Shown here piece after piece: positions 33,055-42,164 of a DNA stretch of 64,000 nt (the first letter of the stretch is position 1; each line of letters begins with the position of its first letter). The position numbers were made by a program, and so were the translations under genes. The stretch lies in NCBI RefSeq assembly GCF_000020125.1, contig NC_010676.1, positions 1,984,001-2,048,000 on the forward strand. The letters are read 5' to 3'. The notes below the pieces were generated by a model. That model was not told the DNA's origin. It saw only the letters and a program-made list of their open reading frames with translations, and made no database searches. The DNA is from Paraburkholderia phytofirmans PsJN (lineage in GTDB: Bacteria; Pseudomonadota; Gammaproteobacteria; Burkholderiales; Burkholderiaceae).

Positions 33055-34578
33055 TTACTTCGCCACCGGCATCGTAAATTCGGCACCCTTGGCAATGCTA
33101 TCCGGCCAGCGCTGCATGATGCTCTTGTAGCGCGTATAGAAGCGCACGCCCTCTTCGCCGTAAGCGTGATGATCGCCGAACAGCGAACGCTTCCAGCCGC
33201 CGAACGAATGCCACGCCATCGGCACCGGAATCGGCACGTTGATGCCGACCATGCCCACCTGAATCTGCCGGCCGAACGCGCGCGCCACACCGCCGTCCGA
33301 GGTGAAGAGCGACACGCCGTTGCCGAACTCGTGCGCGTTGATCAGATCCACGGCGCTCGCGAAATCGGGCACCCGCACCACTGCCAGCACCGGGCCGAAA
33401 ATCTCTTCCTTGTAGATCTTCATTTCCGTGCCGACATGGTCGAACAGCGTGCCGCCGACAAAGAAGCCTTCCTCGTTCGTCACCGGATGAGCGCGGCCAT
33501 CGACGATCAGCTTCGCGCCTTCCGCCTCGCCCGACGCGATATAACCCGTCACCTTGGCCTTATGTTCAGCGGTAACCAACGGACCCATTTCGGCGTCGAG
33601 ATGTTCGCCATTCTTGATGACGAGCGATTTGACGCGCGGCACCAGCTTTTCGATCAGCTTGTCGGCCACGTTGCCGACCGCCACCGCAACCGAAATCGCC
33701 ATGCAACGCTCGCCCGCCGAACCATAGGCCGCGCCGATCAGTGCGTCGACGGCTTGATCCAGATCGGCATCCGGCATCACCACCAGATGATTCTTCGCGC
33801 CGCCGAGCGCCTGCACGCGCTTGCCGCGCTTCGACGCTTCGGTGTGAATGTATTCCGCGATGGGCGTCGAGCCAACGAACGACAGCGCCGCGACATCCGG
33901 ATGATCGATCAGCGCATCGACGGCCACCTTGTCGCCGTTGACCACGTTGAACACGCCGTCCGGCAGACCGGCTTCCTTCAGCAATTCGGCGAGACGCAGC
34001 GACGCCGACGGGTCACGTTCCGACGGCTTCAGCACGAACGTGTTGCCGCAGGCGAGCGCGACCGGAAACATCCACATCGGCACCATGACCGGGAAGTTGA
34101 ACGGCGTGATGCCCGCGACGACGCCCAGCGCCTGCCGCAGATTCCAGTTGTCGATACCGCCGCCGATCTGGTCGGTGAAATCGGTCTTCAGCAGGTTCGG
34201 AATGCCGCACGCGAACTCGACCACTTCGATGCCGCGCACCACTTCGCCTTGCGCGTCCGTGAACACCTTGCCGTGTTCGCGCGTAATCAGCATCGCCAGT
34301 TCGTCGTGATGCTGGTTCAGCAACTCTTTGAACCTGAACAGAATGCGGGCACGCTTGAGCGGTGCCGTTTCGCTCCAGGCGGGAAAGGCGGCACGGGCGG
34401 CCTGCACCGCCGCATCCACTTCCTCGACCGACGCCAGCGCGACCGAGCCGGTCACCTTGCCGGTGGCTGGATTGAACACGTCCTTGAAGCGGCCGCTGGT
34501 CGGCGCGGCCGGCGCGCCGCCGATGTAGTGGCCCAACTGCTGCACCGACAGCTTCGCTTGTTCGTTCGCTGCATTCAT
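33055..34578 (-). CDS. mmsA: Methylmalonate-semialdehyde dehydrogenase (CoA-acylating)
   Basis: A 507-residue aldehyde dehydrogenase of the CoA-acylating MmsA branch. It shows [30 protein letters not shown], the catalytic Cys in GSAGERCMA, and the MmsA-typical ending [20 protein letters not shown], split here for length as [10 protein letters not shown] and [10 protein letters not shown]. It converts methylmalonate or malonate semialdehyde to propionyl- or acetyl-CoA in valine, inositol and beta-alanine catabolism. I chose ATG 34578 (GAGGTGAG upstream). The partner mmsB is not beside it; the neighbour is a LysR gene on the same strand. Four CTGTAT boxes lie upstream. Confidence 0.9.
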   Translation of the reverse strand: MNAANEQAKLSVQQLGHYIGGAPAAPTSGRFKDVFNPATGKVTGSVALASVEEVDAAVQAARAAFPAWSETAPLKRARILFRFKELLNQHHDELAMLITREHGKVFTDAQGEVVRGIEVVEFACGIPNLLKTDFTDQIGGGIDNWNLRQALGVVAGITPFNFPVMVPMWMFPVALACGNTFVLKPSERDPSASLRLAELLKEAGLPDGVFNVVNGDKVAVDALIDHPDVAALSFVGSTPIAEYIHTEASKRGKRVQALGGAKNHLVVMPDADLDQAVDALIGAAYGSAGERCMAISVAVAVGNVADKLIEKLVPRVKSLVIKNGEHLDAEMGPLVTAEHKAKVTGYIASGEAEGAKLIVDGRAHPVTNEEGFFVGGTLFDHVGTEMKIYKEEIFGPVLAVVRVPDFASAVDLINAHEFGNGVSLFTSDGGVARAFGRQIQVGMVGINVPIPVPMAWHSFGGWKRSLFGDHHAYGEEGVRFYTRYKSIMQRWPDSIAKGAEFTMPVAK

Positions 34579-34704
34579 GTACTCACCTCGTGTTCGGGAT
34601 AAACCGCGGCGCATCGGCACCGGGCCATAGGCAAAAATCAGGCTGCGTCGCCCGGCGCCAGAGCGGCGATCCGCTCGTCGGCAGGCTCCATCGAGACCCG
34701 CCAA

Positions 34705-34790
34705 CTGTATCGACCGCGCCGGTCATATTCCCGATACAGCCAATTAAAACCGCGCCTCACTGTATTGTTTTCTGCGTGGCAACTGTATTG
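34705..34790. promoter_or_regulatory. CTGTAT-box array upstream of mmsA
   Basis: CTGTATCG at 34705-34712 and its reverse complement CGATACAG at 34732-34739 form a perfect 8-bp inverted pair. CTGTATTG occurs again as direct repeats at 34760-34767 and 34783-34790, 23 bp apart. Boxes at about two-helix-turn spacing suggest cooperative regulator binding; GntR/MocR-type proteins often use such half-sites, and a LysR gene lies alongside. Confidence 0.55.
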
Positions 34791-34838
34791 GGACGCGAAC
34801 CCCGTTCAGGCGTTAGCGCACGTCGCTGCGCGGCTCGG

Positions 34839-35795
34839 TCAAAAGCCGCCCACGCCACGCGTCACCAGCGCATACGGGCCGCTCGTCAACTGTTCCCGAA
34901 GAAATTCAATGCACACCTGGATCTTCGCCGACGACGAGAGACGCTCCGCAGTCACCGCCCACACGTCGGCGGACTGCATGTATTCAGGCAGCACGCGCAC
35001 CAGTTCGCCGGCGCGCAGGCTCTCGGCTACGTCCCAGATCGAAACCATCACCACGCCGTAGCCGTCTCTCGCCCACTGCACGACGATATCGCTGAGGTTG
35101 GACGCGACGGTGCCCGTCACCTTCACGCTTTTTTCGCCGTCCGGACCGCTCAGGCGCCAGACGCCGAAGCGGTCGTCGCGTCCGCGAAACAGCAGGCAGT
35201 CGTGCTGGGCCAGCTCCGCCAGTTCGCGCGGCAGGCCGCGCCGCTCCAGATACTCCGGCGACGCGCAGAGTATCCGCGCGCTCTCCACCATCTTGTGCGC
35301 GATCAGGTGCGGCTCATGCACCTCGCCCACGCGAACGTCGATATCGAAGTTCTCGCCGACCAGATCGGCGCGCCGGTCCAGCAATTCCAGCCAGATCTCG
35401 AGATTCGGATGACGCTGGCGCAGCAAGGCCAGAATCGGCGACACGTGCTTGCGTCCGAGCCTCAGGCTGGTGCTGATGCGCAGCAAGCCGCGCAATTCGG
35501 TGCGGCGATCGGCGAACGCATCGGCCATGCCCTGCACGTCGTCGAGTATTTTTTGCGCCCACTGCAAAGCGGCTTCGCCGTCGCTCGTCACCCTGACCCG
35601 CCGCGTGGTGCGCTGAAAGAGCTTCACGCCGAGACTGACTTCCAGCATGGCGATGCGTTTGCTGACATGCGAGGGCGACAAACCCATTTCCGTCGATGCC
35701 GCCACGAAGCTGCCCCGGCGCGCGATGTTGCAGAACAACTGCAGATCGCGCAGGAAAGACTCATTGCTGGCTGTGAGCGCATTCTGATTTTCCAT
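34839..35795 (-). CDS. LysR-family transcriptional regulator
   Basis: A 318-residue LTTR: helix-turn-helix at about 20-70 (RRGSFVAASTEMGLSPSHVS, KRIAMLEVSLGVKLFQRTTR), linker helix, then a periplasmic-binding-like effector domain (about 95-300). It is divergent from the MHS-Gfo/Idh/MocA-dehydroquinase operon at 36075-39066 and upstream of mmsA on the same strand, so it could control either. The divergent arrangement is the classical LTTR layout and favours the transport operon. The ATG is not preceded by a strong Shine-Dalgarno. Confidence 0.85.
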   Translation of the reverse strand: MENQNALTASNESFLRDLQLFCNIARRGSFVAASTEMGLSPSHVSKRIAMLEVSLGVKLFQRTTRRVRVTSDGEAALQWAQKILDDVQGMADAFADRRTELRGLLRISTSLRLGRKHVSPILALLRQRHPNLEIWLELLDRRADLVGENFDIDVRVGEVHEPHLIAHKMVESARILCASPEYLERRGLPRELAELAQHDCLLFRGRDDRFGVWRLSGPDGEKSVKVTGTVASNLSDIVVQWARDGYGVVMVSIWDVAESLRAGELVRVLPEYMQSADVWAVTAERLSSSAKIQVCIEFLREQLTSGPYALVTRGVGGF

Positions 35796-36074
35796 TCGGC
35801 CGCATTGTGTCCGTGCAGAAGCACATTACCCTAGCCTTAACGAGCCGATCGGGCAAGCCATGCGGGCCGGATGAAATACTCGGTACAACCAGGTACTCGT
35901 TAACCCTGCATTTATCGAAAGATCGCTTCGCTGCACAGCAACATCCCTGGCGTCAGAGAAAACAGGCCGCGCGGCCGGGGCCAGGTAAATCCTGGCTTGC
36001 ATAGTTTTGCTTTCAGTACGCCAATGAATCAGCCGTAGAAGCTGATCAAAAAACATTTCTGTTCTGGAGACACC

Positions 36075-37481
36075 ATGGAAACGAATACATCGGCAGGCGG
36101 CCACGAACGCCGCTCGCAGGCTCGCAAAGCAACCGCCAGCGGCTGGATCGGCTCGGCACTCGAGTACTACGACTTCTTTATCTATGCCCAGGCGGCGGCC
36201 CTGATCTTTCCGCAATTGTTCTTTCCCTCGGGCAATCCGAAGATCGCCATCGTGGCTTCGCTCGCCACTTACGGTGTCGGTTACGTCGCGCGGCCGATCG
36301 GCGCGGTGGTGCTGGGCCACTGGGGGGACACTCACGGCCGCAAGAACGTTTTGCTCGTCTGCATGTTCCTGATGGGCTTCTCGACGATGGCAGTCGCCTT
36401 TCTGCCTACCTATCACAGCGCCGGGCTGCTCGCGCCCGCCCTGCTGGTGGTGTTGCGTCTGATTCAAGGCTTCGCCGTGGCCGGTGAAATCTCGGGCGCC
36501 AGTTCGATGATTCTCGAACACGCACCATTCGGGCGGCGCGGTTACTACGCCAGCTTTACCCTGCAAGGCGTGCAGGCGGGCCAGATTCTCGCGGCCGCCG
36601 TGTTCCTGCCGCTCGCCTACTTCATGGAAGAGAGCTCGTTCAATTCGTGGGGCTGGCGCATCCCGTTCCTGTTGAGCGCCGTGGTGCTGATCGCCGGCTA
36701 CTACATTCGCCGCGAAGTCCATGAAACACCTGCATTCGCCAAGGAAGACGCCAGCGGCAGCGTGCCCAAGTCGCCGATTGTCGAAGCTTTCCGCTACAAC
36801 TGGCCCGATATGGTGCGCGTGATTCTCTGCTCGTTGATGAACGTGATCCCGGTCGTCGCCACCATTTTCGGCGCGGCCTATGCGGTGCAGGCGTCGTACG
36901 GCATCGGTTTTTCCAAGAGCGTCTATTTGTGGATTCCGGTGATCGGCAACATCGTCGCCGTGCTGGTGATTCCCTATGTCGGCAACCTTTCCGACCGGGT
37001 CGGCCGCCGCCTGCCCATCGTCGTAGGCGCGCTCGGCGCGGGTCTGCTGTCGTTCGGCTATCTGTACGCGATCAGCATCCGCAACGTGCCGCTCGCCATC
37101 GTGATGTCGATCCTCATGTGGGGCATCATCTATCAAGGCTACAACGCGATCTTCCCGAGCTTCTATCCGGAGCTGTTCCCGACCCGCTCACGCGTCTCCG
37201 CCATGGCCATCGGCCAGAACATCGGCACGACGATCACCGCCCTGCTGCCCGCGCTGTTCGCCTATGTCGCGCCGCCCGGATCGACCAATGTGCCGCTCAT
37301 CATCGGCACGATCACGTTCGCCATCACCATCGTTGCCGCGGTGACCGCATGGACCGCCCGCGAGAACTACCGCGTCAGGCTGAGCGATCTGGGCGAACCG
37401 AATGCGGTGCCGATCGATAAGCTCAGCTACGACCGGATGCGGGCCGAGACCATGGCCGAAACCAAAAAAGCCCTTGCGTAA
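36075..37481 (+). CDS. MHS-type MFS transporter, third related copy
   Basis: A 468-residue MHS symporter sharing most motifs with those at 10500 and 19586 (SALEYYDFFIYAQAA, GHWGDTHGRK, GASSMILEHAPFGRRGYYASFT, YQGYNAIFPSFYPELF), but less close than those two are to each other. GGAG precedes the ATG. It is first of an operon with a Gfo/Idh/MocA oxidoreductase and a type II dehydroquinate dehydratase and is divergent from a LysR gene. This points to quinate, shikimate or a related cyclic acid as the imported compound, by inference. Confidence 0.85.
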   Translation: METNTSAGGHERRSQARKATASGWIGSALEYYDFFIYAQAAALIFPQLFFPSGNPKIAIVASLATYGVGYVARPIGAVVLGHWGDTHGRKNVLLVCMFLMGFSTMAVAFLPTYHSAGLLAPALLVVLRLIQGFAVAGEISGASSMILEHAPFGRRGYYASFTLQGVQAGQILAAAVFLPLAYFMEESSFNSWGWRIPFLLSAVVLIAGYYIRREVHETPAFAKEDASGSVPKSPIVEAFRYNWPDMVRVILCSLMNVIPVVATIFGAAYAVQASYGIGFSKSVYLWIPVIGNIVAVLVIPYVGNLSDRVGRRLPIVVGALGAGLLSFGYLYAISIRNVPLAIVMSILMWGIIYQGYNAIFPSFYPELFPTRSRVSAMAIGQNIGTTITALLPALFAYVAPPGSTNVPLIIGTITFAITIVAAVTAWTARENYRVRLSDLGEPNAVPIDKLSYDRMRAETMAETKKALA

Positions 37482-37514
37482 GCCATTTTTATCGAACTGC
37501 AAAGGAATCGATCC

Positions 37515-38582
37515 ATGACCGGGATCCGCATCGCCGTGGCCGGCGCGGGCTATATCGGCCGCGCTCATATGGCTGTCGCGCAGCAGAGCGGTATGTGCAT
37601 GCTGTCGGCGATCGTCGACCCGTCGCCAGCGGCACAGGCGCTCGCTGCTCAGGCCGGCGTGCCGCTTTACCGGGCGCTCGATGAATTGCTCGAACGCGAT
37701 CGCCCGGACGGCGTAATCCTGGCCACGCCGAACCAGTTGCATGTGGAGCAAGCGCTGACCTGTCTCGCGGCCGGCGTGCCCACGCTGCTCGAAAAGCCGA
37801 TCGCGTCCACGGTCGATGAGGCCGAAATGCTGGTCGGCCAGGTCGAACGCCGCGGCGTGCCGTTGCTGATCGGGCATCATCGCGCGCATAGTCCGATCAT
37901 GGCCCGTGCGAAGCAACTGATCGACGAAGGCCGGCTCGGCAAACTGGTCGCCGTGATGGGCAGCGCGGTCTTCTTCAAACCGGATGAGTATTACGCCGAC
38001 GCCCCTTGGCGGCGCGAGCCGGGCGGCGGTCCGATCCTGCTGAATATGATTCACGAGGTGCACAACCTGCGCATGCTGTGCGGCGACATCGTGGCCGTGC
38101 AGGCGTTTTCGTCGCGCGCCACACGCGGTTTTCCGGTCGAAGACACGGTGGCGATCAACCTGCGTTTCGCGAACGGCGCGCTCGGCAGCTTCATGCTGTC
38201 GGACACGGCCGCGAGTGCGCGCAGCTGGGAACAGACCTCGCAGGAAAACAAGGCTTATCCGACGTATCCGGACGAAGACTGTTACGTCATTGCGGGCACC
38301 TTCGGCTCGCTTGCCGTGCCCAGCATGCGCCTGAAAACCTATGGCAAGGCCGAGGATCGTTCGTGGTGGAAGCCGTTTCAGGTCGGCGTCGCCGAGATGA
38401 CGCGCGACGATCCGCTCAAGCTCCAGCTCGAACATTTCGTGCGCGTGATCCGCAAAGAAGTCGAACCGCTCGTGAGCGCCCGCGACGGTTTGCAGAATCT
38501 GCGCATTACCGAGGCGATCGTCGAAGCGGCCAATACCTGTGCCGTGGTCGACACGACGTCCGCGGCCGCGGCGGCGCACTGA
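37515..38582 (+). CDS. Gfo/Idh/MocA-family oxidoreductase
   Basis: A 355-residue NAD(P)-dependent oxidoreductase. The Rossmann motif GAGYIGRAH (about 10-18), LEKPIAS (catalytic-region Lys, about 96-102) and the C-terminal substrate domain (GGGPILLNMIHEVHNLRMLCG) are seen. The glycine motif is intact, unlike its distant relative at 13596-14615. It lies 33 bp after the MHS transporter and 43 bp before the dehydroquinase gene. It could oxidise quinate- or inositol-like ring alcohols to a 3-dehydro acid for the next enzyme; this is inference from context. The family also includes sugar and inositol dehydrogenases. Confidence 0.82.
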   Translation: MTGIRIAVAGAGYIGRAHMAVAQQSGMCMLSAIVDPSPAAQALAAQAGVPLYRALDELLERDRPDGVILATPNQLHVEQALTCLAAGVPTLLEKPIASTVDEAEMLVGQVERRGVPLLIGHHRAHSPIMARAKQLIDEGRLGKLVAVMGSAVFFKPDEYYADAPWRREPGGGPILLNMIHEVHNLRMLCGDIVAVQAFSSRATRGFPVEDTVAINLRFANGALGSFMLSDTAASARSWEQTSQENKAYPTYPDEDCYVIAGTFGSLAVPSMRLKTYGKAEDRSWWKPFQVGVAEMTRDDPLKLQLEHFVRVIRKEVEPLVSARDGLQNLRITEAIVEAANTCAVVDTTSAAAAAH

Positions 38583-38625
38583 TATCGCATCGCCCTTACT
38601 TAACTCATTGCTCCAGGGACACCCC

Positions 38626-39066
38626 ATGAAAACGTTCGTGATGCTTCACGGCATCAACCACAATATGTTCGGCAAGCGCGATCCGGCGCAATACGGCACC
38701 GTGACGCTGGCCGAAATCGACAGCAGTCTGCAGGCATTGGGCAAGGAACTGGGTGTGCAGGTCGAGAGCTTTCAGACCAACAGCGAAGCCGCCATGTGCG
38801 AACGCATCCACCAGGCTTTCACCGACAACGCAGACGGCGTCATGATCAACGCCGGCGCATGGACGCACTACAGCTACGGTATTCGCGATGCGCTGGCGAT
38901 CCTGACAGTGCCGGTGGTCGAAATCCATATGTCGAACATCCACGCGCGCGAGGCATTCCGGCATGTGTCCGTGTTCGCGGAAATCGTCAAAGGGCAGATT
39001 TGCGGCTTTGGCGTGGACAGTTATTTGCTAGGGCTGCGGGCGGCTGTGTCGGCGGCGGCCGCTTGA
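38626..39066 (+). CDS. Type II 3-dehydroquinate dehydratase-like enzyme
   Basis: A 146-residue AroQ-family protein. Active-site residues of type II dehydroquinases are present: Asn in the first motif (INHNMFGKRD), Arg and Tyr of the lid (KRDPAQYG), Asn and His in INAGAWTH, the VEIHMSN segment and the Arg in REAFRH. Motifs otherwise differ from housekeeping AroQ (NLNLLG is NHNMFG; QSNHEG is QTNSEA). With a transporter and oxidoreductase upstream, it is probably a catabolic version making 3-dehydroshikimate, or acting on a related ring acid. The start follows AGGGAC. Confidence 0.82.
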   Translation: MKTFVMLHGINHNMFGKRDPAQYGTVTLAEIDSSLQALGKELGVQVESFQTNSEAAMCERIHQAFTDNADGVMINAGAWTHYSYGIRDALAILTVPVVEIHMSNIHAREAFRHVSVFAEIVKGQICGFGVDSYLLGLRAAVSAAAA

Positions 39067-39127
39067 ATGACGGCGAGTATGCGTCGCCGCGTTCGGAGCC
39101 ATTTACCGTCGCGCGGCGAATGCGCCA

Positions 39128-40228
39128 TCAGCGCCATGCGTCGGTCAGTTCATTGGCCAGCACCATCTTCTCGCGAATCACTTCGACAAAGGCGGCATCC
39201 ACGCTACCTTGTGCCTTGAGGAATTTGAGCGCGGCCGAATGCACGGCACGCATCGCCCTTCCGTCGATGCCGCTCATGCGCGCCGCACCACGCCGCGTCT
39301 CCTCCACCAGATCGCGTGCGCTGCCGAAGTCGGGCGACAAACCGCTCTGCGTTTCGAACCCGGCGCGCAAACTCGCCGCATAGTCGCGCGATGTTCCAAG
39401 CCGGTCCATGTCGATCAGCAGATCGACGCCCCCCGCCATGCGCAACGCACACAGAATCCACAGCGCGACGAACGCCCGATACGCGTTATTGCCCTCCGCC
39501 GTGCGCGCATACTGCTCGCAAGCCATTGCATAAGCGTCGTCCGAAGTGGGAGCGGCGGGCGGCAAGCTCACGCCGCAGATCTCGATAGCCTGCCTGACTA
39601 GCGGGTCCGCCTGATTCAGCCCCAGCACCCGAAACGGCGCGGCCACGAAAAATGGATTGCTCCATTGCCGGCTGAGCAGCCACCCCGAAGCGAACTGCGA
39701 CGCGGGATTGCGCAGCACGCCCACATGCATGGCCTGCGGGAAAGCCTGTTTCAGCCACGGCAGCCGGCCGGACGAACGGCAAAACTTGAAGACCGGCACG
39801 CTCCCTTGTTCGCTGGTGCGCTCGCACAGATTGCCCAAATAGGCCTGCAGCGCGGGAAATTCCGCGTCCGGTATGCCGGCAAAGCGATCGAGACTGAAAG
39901 CCCGGCGGTACCCATCCACACCGCGAGCGCCTTCGCGCAAAAACGGGCGATATTCGTCGAAATACGGCGCGTCGAGCGGCGGGTGGCCCGATGTCAGCGT
40001 GGGGCGCGACGCGGACACATCGGCAAGGCTCAGATCCGCGAGCACGTTGCTGAGCGGTTCATAAAAGGCGGTCACGCTATCGAGTTCGCGCAGTCGCGAC
40101 CAGACCCACGTTCCCGCACTACGCCAGCCTGTATGCAGAAACACCGCCTGTTTCAGGGCGCTGTTCCGCGCGGCATCGCTTGATGAACCATTCGACGGAC
40201 CATTCGACGGACCAGTGGACAACGGCAT
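39128..40228 (-). CDS. Sulfotransferase-like protein
   Basis: A 366-residue cytosolic protein with a P-loop-like start (AVFLHTGWRSAGTWVWSRL, about 28-46) that resembles the PAPS 5'-phosphosulfate loop of sulfotransferases. A later segment, GVLRNPASQFASGW (about 180-193), resembles the 3'-phosphate motif R..P..... S. Between them lies VFKFCRSSGRLPWLKQAFP. The acceptor is unknown and the overall match is weak, so it may be a divergent sulfotransferase or a nucleotide-binding relative. The N-terminus contains a 12-nt tandem repeat (40188-40211) encoding GPSN twice. It stands alone, convergent with the dehydroquinase operon. Confidence 0.55.
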   Translation of the reverse strand: MPLSTGPSNGPSNGSSSDAARNSALKQAVFLHTGWRSAGTWVWSRLRELDSVTAFYEPLSNVLADLSLADVSASRPTLTSGHPPLDAPYFDEYRPFLREGARGVDGYRRAFSLDRFAGIPDAEFPALQAYLGNLCERTSEQGSVPVFKFCRSSGRLPWLKQAFPQAMHVGVLRNPASQFASGWLLSRQWSNPFFVAAPFRVLGLNQADPLVRQAIEICGVSLPPAAPTSDDAYAMACEQYARTAEGNNAYRAFVALWILCALRMAGGVDLLIDMDRLGTSRDYAASLRAGFETQSGLSPDFGSARDLVEETRRGAARMSGIDGRAMRAVHSAALKFLKAQGSVDAAFVEVIREKMVLANELTDAWR

Positions 40229-40429
40229 GTAGACTTCTCTTCAAATGAAAGCAACAGGTAATCGGCGCAAACACATACTTTAGCGGCTCGCGCCGCCGAC
40301 TGCATGAAGGCAGGCATCACTTTACCTTGCAAGCCGCACCGCATTCGCCGGCGCGTGTGCCAGACTGAACTGGAACCGCGAGTCCAAACACTTTAAGCTG
40401 CCAGACTTCCGAACTCAAACGCCGCTCAT

Positions 40430-41335
40430 ATGAACGATTCGGCCGATATCCGTTTCCTGCTGACGCTGCGCGAAAGCGGCAGCCTCGTCGCCGCGGCGCG
40501 CAAGCTGGGCTTGTCGCCCTCGGCGGTTACGCAGCGCCTTCAGCAACTGGAAAAGAAGCTGAGCGCGCAACTGGTGAACCGCACGGCACGCCGCCTGCAA
40601 TTCACGGAAGAAGGCACGCTGCTGTGCGAACGGGGCGCCGACCTCGTCCAGCAGTTCGACACGCTGTTCGAAGACCTGCAGATGCGCCGCGGCGGACTCG
40701 TCGGCACGCTGAAAATTAATGCGCCGCTGGGCTTCGGGCGGCGGCATCTCGCACCCGTGATTGCGGACTTCCAGCAGCGCAACCCCGATATCGACGTCGC
40801 CCTTACGCTCTCCGACAAACCGCTGACCGAGACCATGGATCGCTTCGATATCGTCGTGCATATCGGCGAGTTGCCGGTGTCGAATCTGATCGGCTACACG
40901 ATTGCACCGAATTCACGCTTCGTCTGCGCGGCGCCCGCGCTGATCAGGCGAATCGGTACGCCGGATTCTCCGGAAGAGTTGAGCAAACTGCCCTGCATCG
41001 TACTGCGTGAGAACAACGAAGATGTTTCGCTGTGGCAGTTCAGCAAGGGCCGCACGCGCCGGAGCGTGCGCGTATCCGCTCATTTAAGCTGCAACGACGG
41101 CGACGTGATCCGCCAGTGGGCATGCGAAGGACGCGGCGTGATCCTGCGCTCCGAATGGGACGTGGCCGAAGACATCGCGAAGGGCAAGCTCGTCCGTCTG
41201 CTGCCCGGATGGAAAGCGCCGGATGCCGACGTCATGGCGCTAACGCACCAGCGCGCGGGCCTGCCGGCGCGTACGCGTCATTTCATGCAGTATCTGCAAA
41301 GCAGGTTCAGGCCGCAGCCGCCCTGGCGGCGATGA
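40430..41335 (+). CDS. LysR-family transcriptional regulator
   Basis: A 301-residue LTTR: helix-turn-helix at about 8-60 (SGSLVAAARKLGLSPSAVTQ, RLQQLEKKLSAQLVNRTARR) and an effector domain at about 88-290 (LKINAPLGFGRRHLAPVI). It is upstream of and in line with a HAD hydrolase and a D-serine-dehydratase-like gene, 137 bp before the first, and so may regulate them. It is divergent from the sulfotransferase-like gene across 200 bp. Ligand unknown. Confidence 0.85.
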   Translation: MNDSADIRFLLTLRESGSLVAAARKLGLSPSAVTQRLQQLEKKLSAQLVNRTARRLQFTEEGTLLCERGADLVQQFDTLFEDLQMRRGGLVGTLKINAPLGFGRRHLAPVIADFQQRNPDIDVALTLSDKPLTETMDRFDIVVHIGELPVSNLIGYTIAPNSRFVCAAPALIRRIGTPDSPEELSKLPCIVLRENNEDVSLWQFSKGRTRRSVRVSAHLSCNDGDVIRQWACEGRGVILRSEWDVAEDIAKGKLVRLLPGWKAPDADVMALTHQRAGLPARTRHFMQYLQSRFRPQPPWRR

Positions 41336-41472
41336 TCGTTCAAAACCCGCTTGTGCGCAGTCTCAAAACGAACTATTCAATCTGTCTGAATCTATGAGTT
41401 AGCCTATCTGAACGCCGCGCCGCTGATGCAACTTTATAATCAGCTTACCGTCCGTGGCCGCTCAATCCAATC

Positions 41473-42144
41473 ATGACTCTTGCCCCCGTGCCTGCCGCCT
41501 ATCCCAAAGCGGTCCTGTTCGATCTTCTGACCGCCCTGCTCGACTCGTGGACCTCATGGAATCGCGCGGCCGGTTCCGAACAGGCGGGCCGGGCATGGCG
41601 CGCCGCCTATCTGCGGCTGACCTACGGCTGCGGCTCGTACATTGCGTATGAACAACTGGTGCGCGAAGCGGCCGCACAAGTCGGCCTGCCCGAATCAGCC
41701 GCGCTCGCGCTCGAAGCGGACTGGCTGACGCTTACGCCGTGGAGCGGCGCCCTCGACGCGCTGCAAACGCTCGCCCCGCATTGCAAGCTGGCGGTCGTCA
41801 CCAACTGCTCCACGCGTCTCGGCGAACAGGCGGCTCATCTGCTGCCGGTACGCTGGGACACGATCGTCACCGCCGAAGAGGCCGGCGTGTACAAGCCGGA
41901 CCCGCTGCCCTACCGCCTCGCGCTCGAAAAACTCGGCGTGCAAGCTCACGAAGCGGCGTTCGTGGCCGGCTCCAGCTACGACATGTTCGGCACCGCCGCC
42001 GTCGGCTTGCGGACGTATTGGCACAACCGCGTCGGCCTGCCGCTCGTAGACGGCGCGCAGGCACCCGAACTCGAGTCGCCGACGCTCGACAAACTTGTCC
42101 CGTGGGTCGCTCGCTTCGGCGCAAACCAGCATGACCACGCATAA
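41473..42144 (+). CDS. HAD-superfamily hydrolase
   Basis: A 223-residue HAD hydrolase. Motif I has the nucleophile Asp but not the usual second Asp (LFDLLTALLDSW), motif II is VVTNCS, motif III is the Lys in VYKPDP, and motif IV is weak (GSSYDMFGTAAVGL). This pattern is closer to haloacid-dehalogenase-type members than to phosphatases, which need the second Asp. It lies 20 bp before a D-serine-dehydratase-like gene, so the two are probably co-transcribed. Substrate unknown. Confidence 0.78.
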   Translation: MTLAPVPAAYPKAVLFDLLTALLDSWTSWNRAAGSEQAGRAWRAAYLRLTYGCGSYIAYEQLVREAAAQVGLPESAALALEADWLTLTPWSGALDALQTLAPHCKLAVVTNCSTRLGEQAAHLLPVRWDTIVTAEEAGVYKPDPLPYRLALEKLGVQAHEAAFVAGSSYDMFGTAAVGLRTYWHNRVGLPLVDGAQAPELESPTLDKLVPWVARFGANQHDHA

Positions 42145-42164
42145 CCCCATTTCCCGGTGAAAGC

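Noticed and set aside
31708..34602. A 964-codon plus-strand open frame across the MFS exporter and mmsA
   Set aside because: It crosses a strong bidirectional terminator, is Arg/His-rich without family motifs, and lies over two well-supported genes; it is a GC-codon artefact.
40188..40211. 12-nt tandem repeat (CCATTCGACGGA twice)
   Set aside because: It lies inside the sulfotransferase-like gene and only repeats GPSN at its N-terminus; two copies are too few to call a functional repeat.
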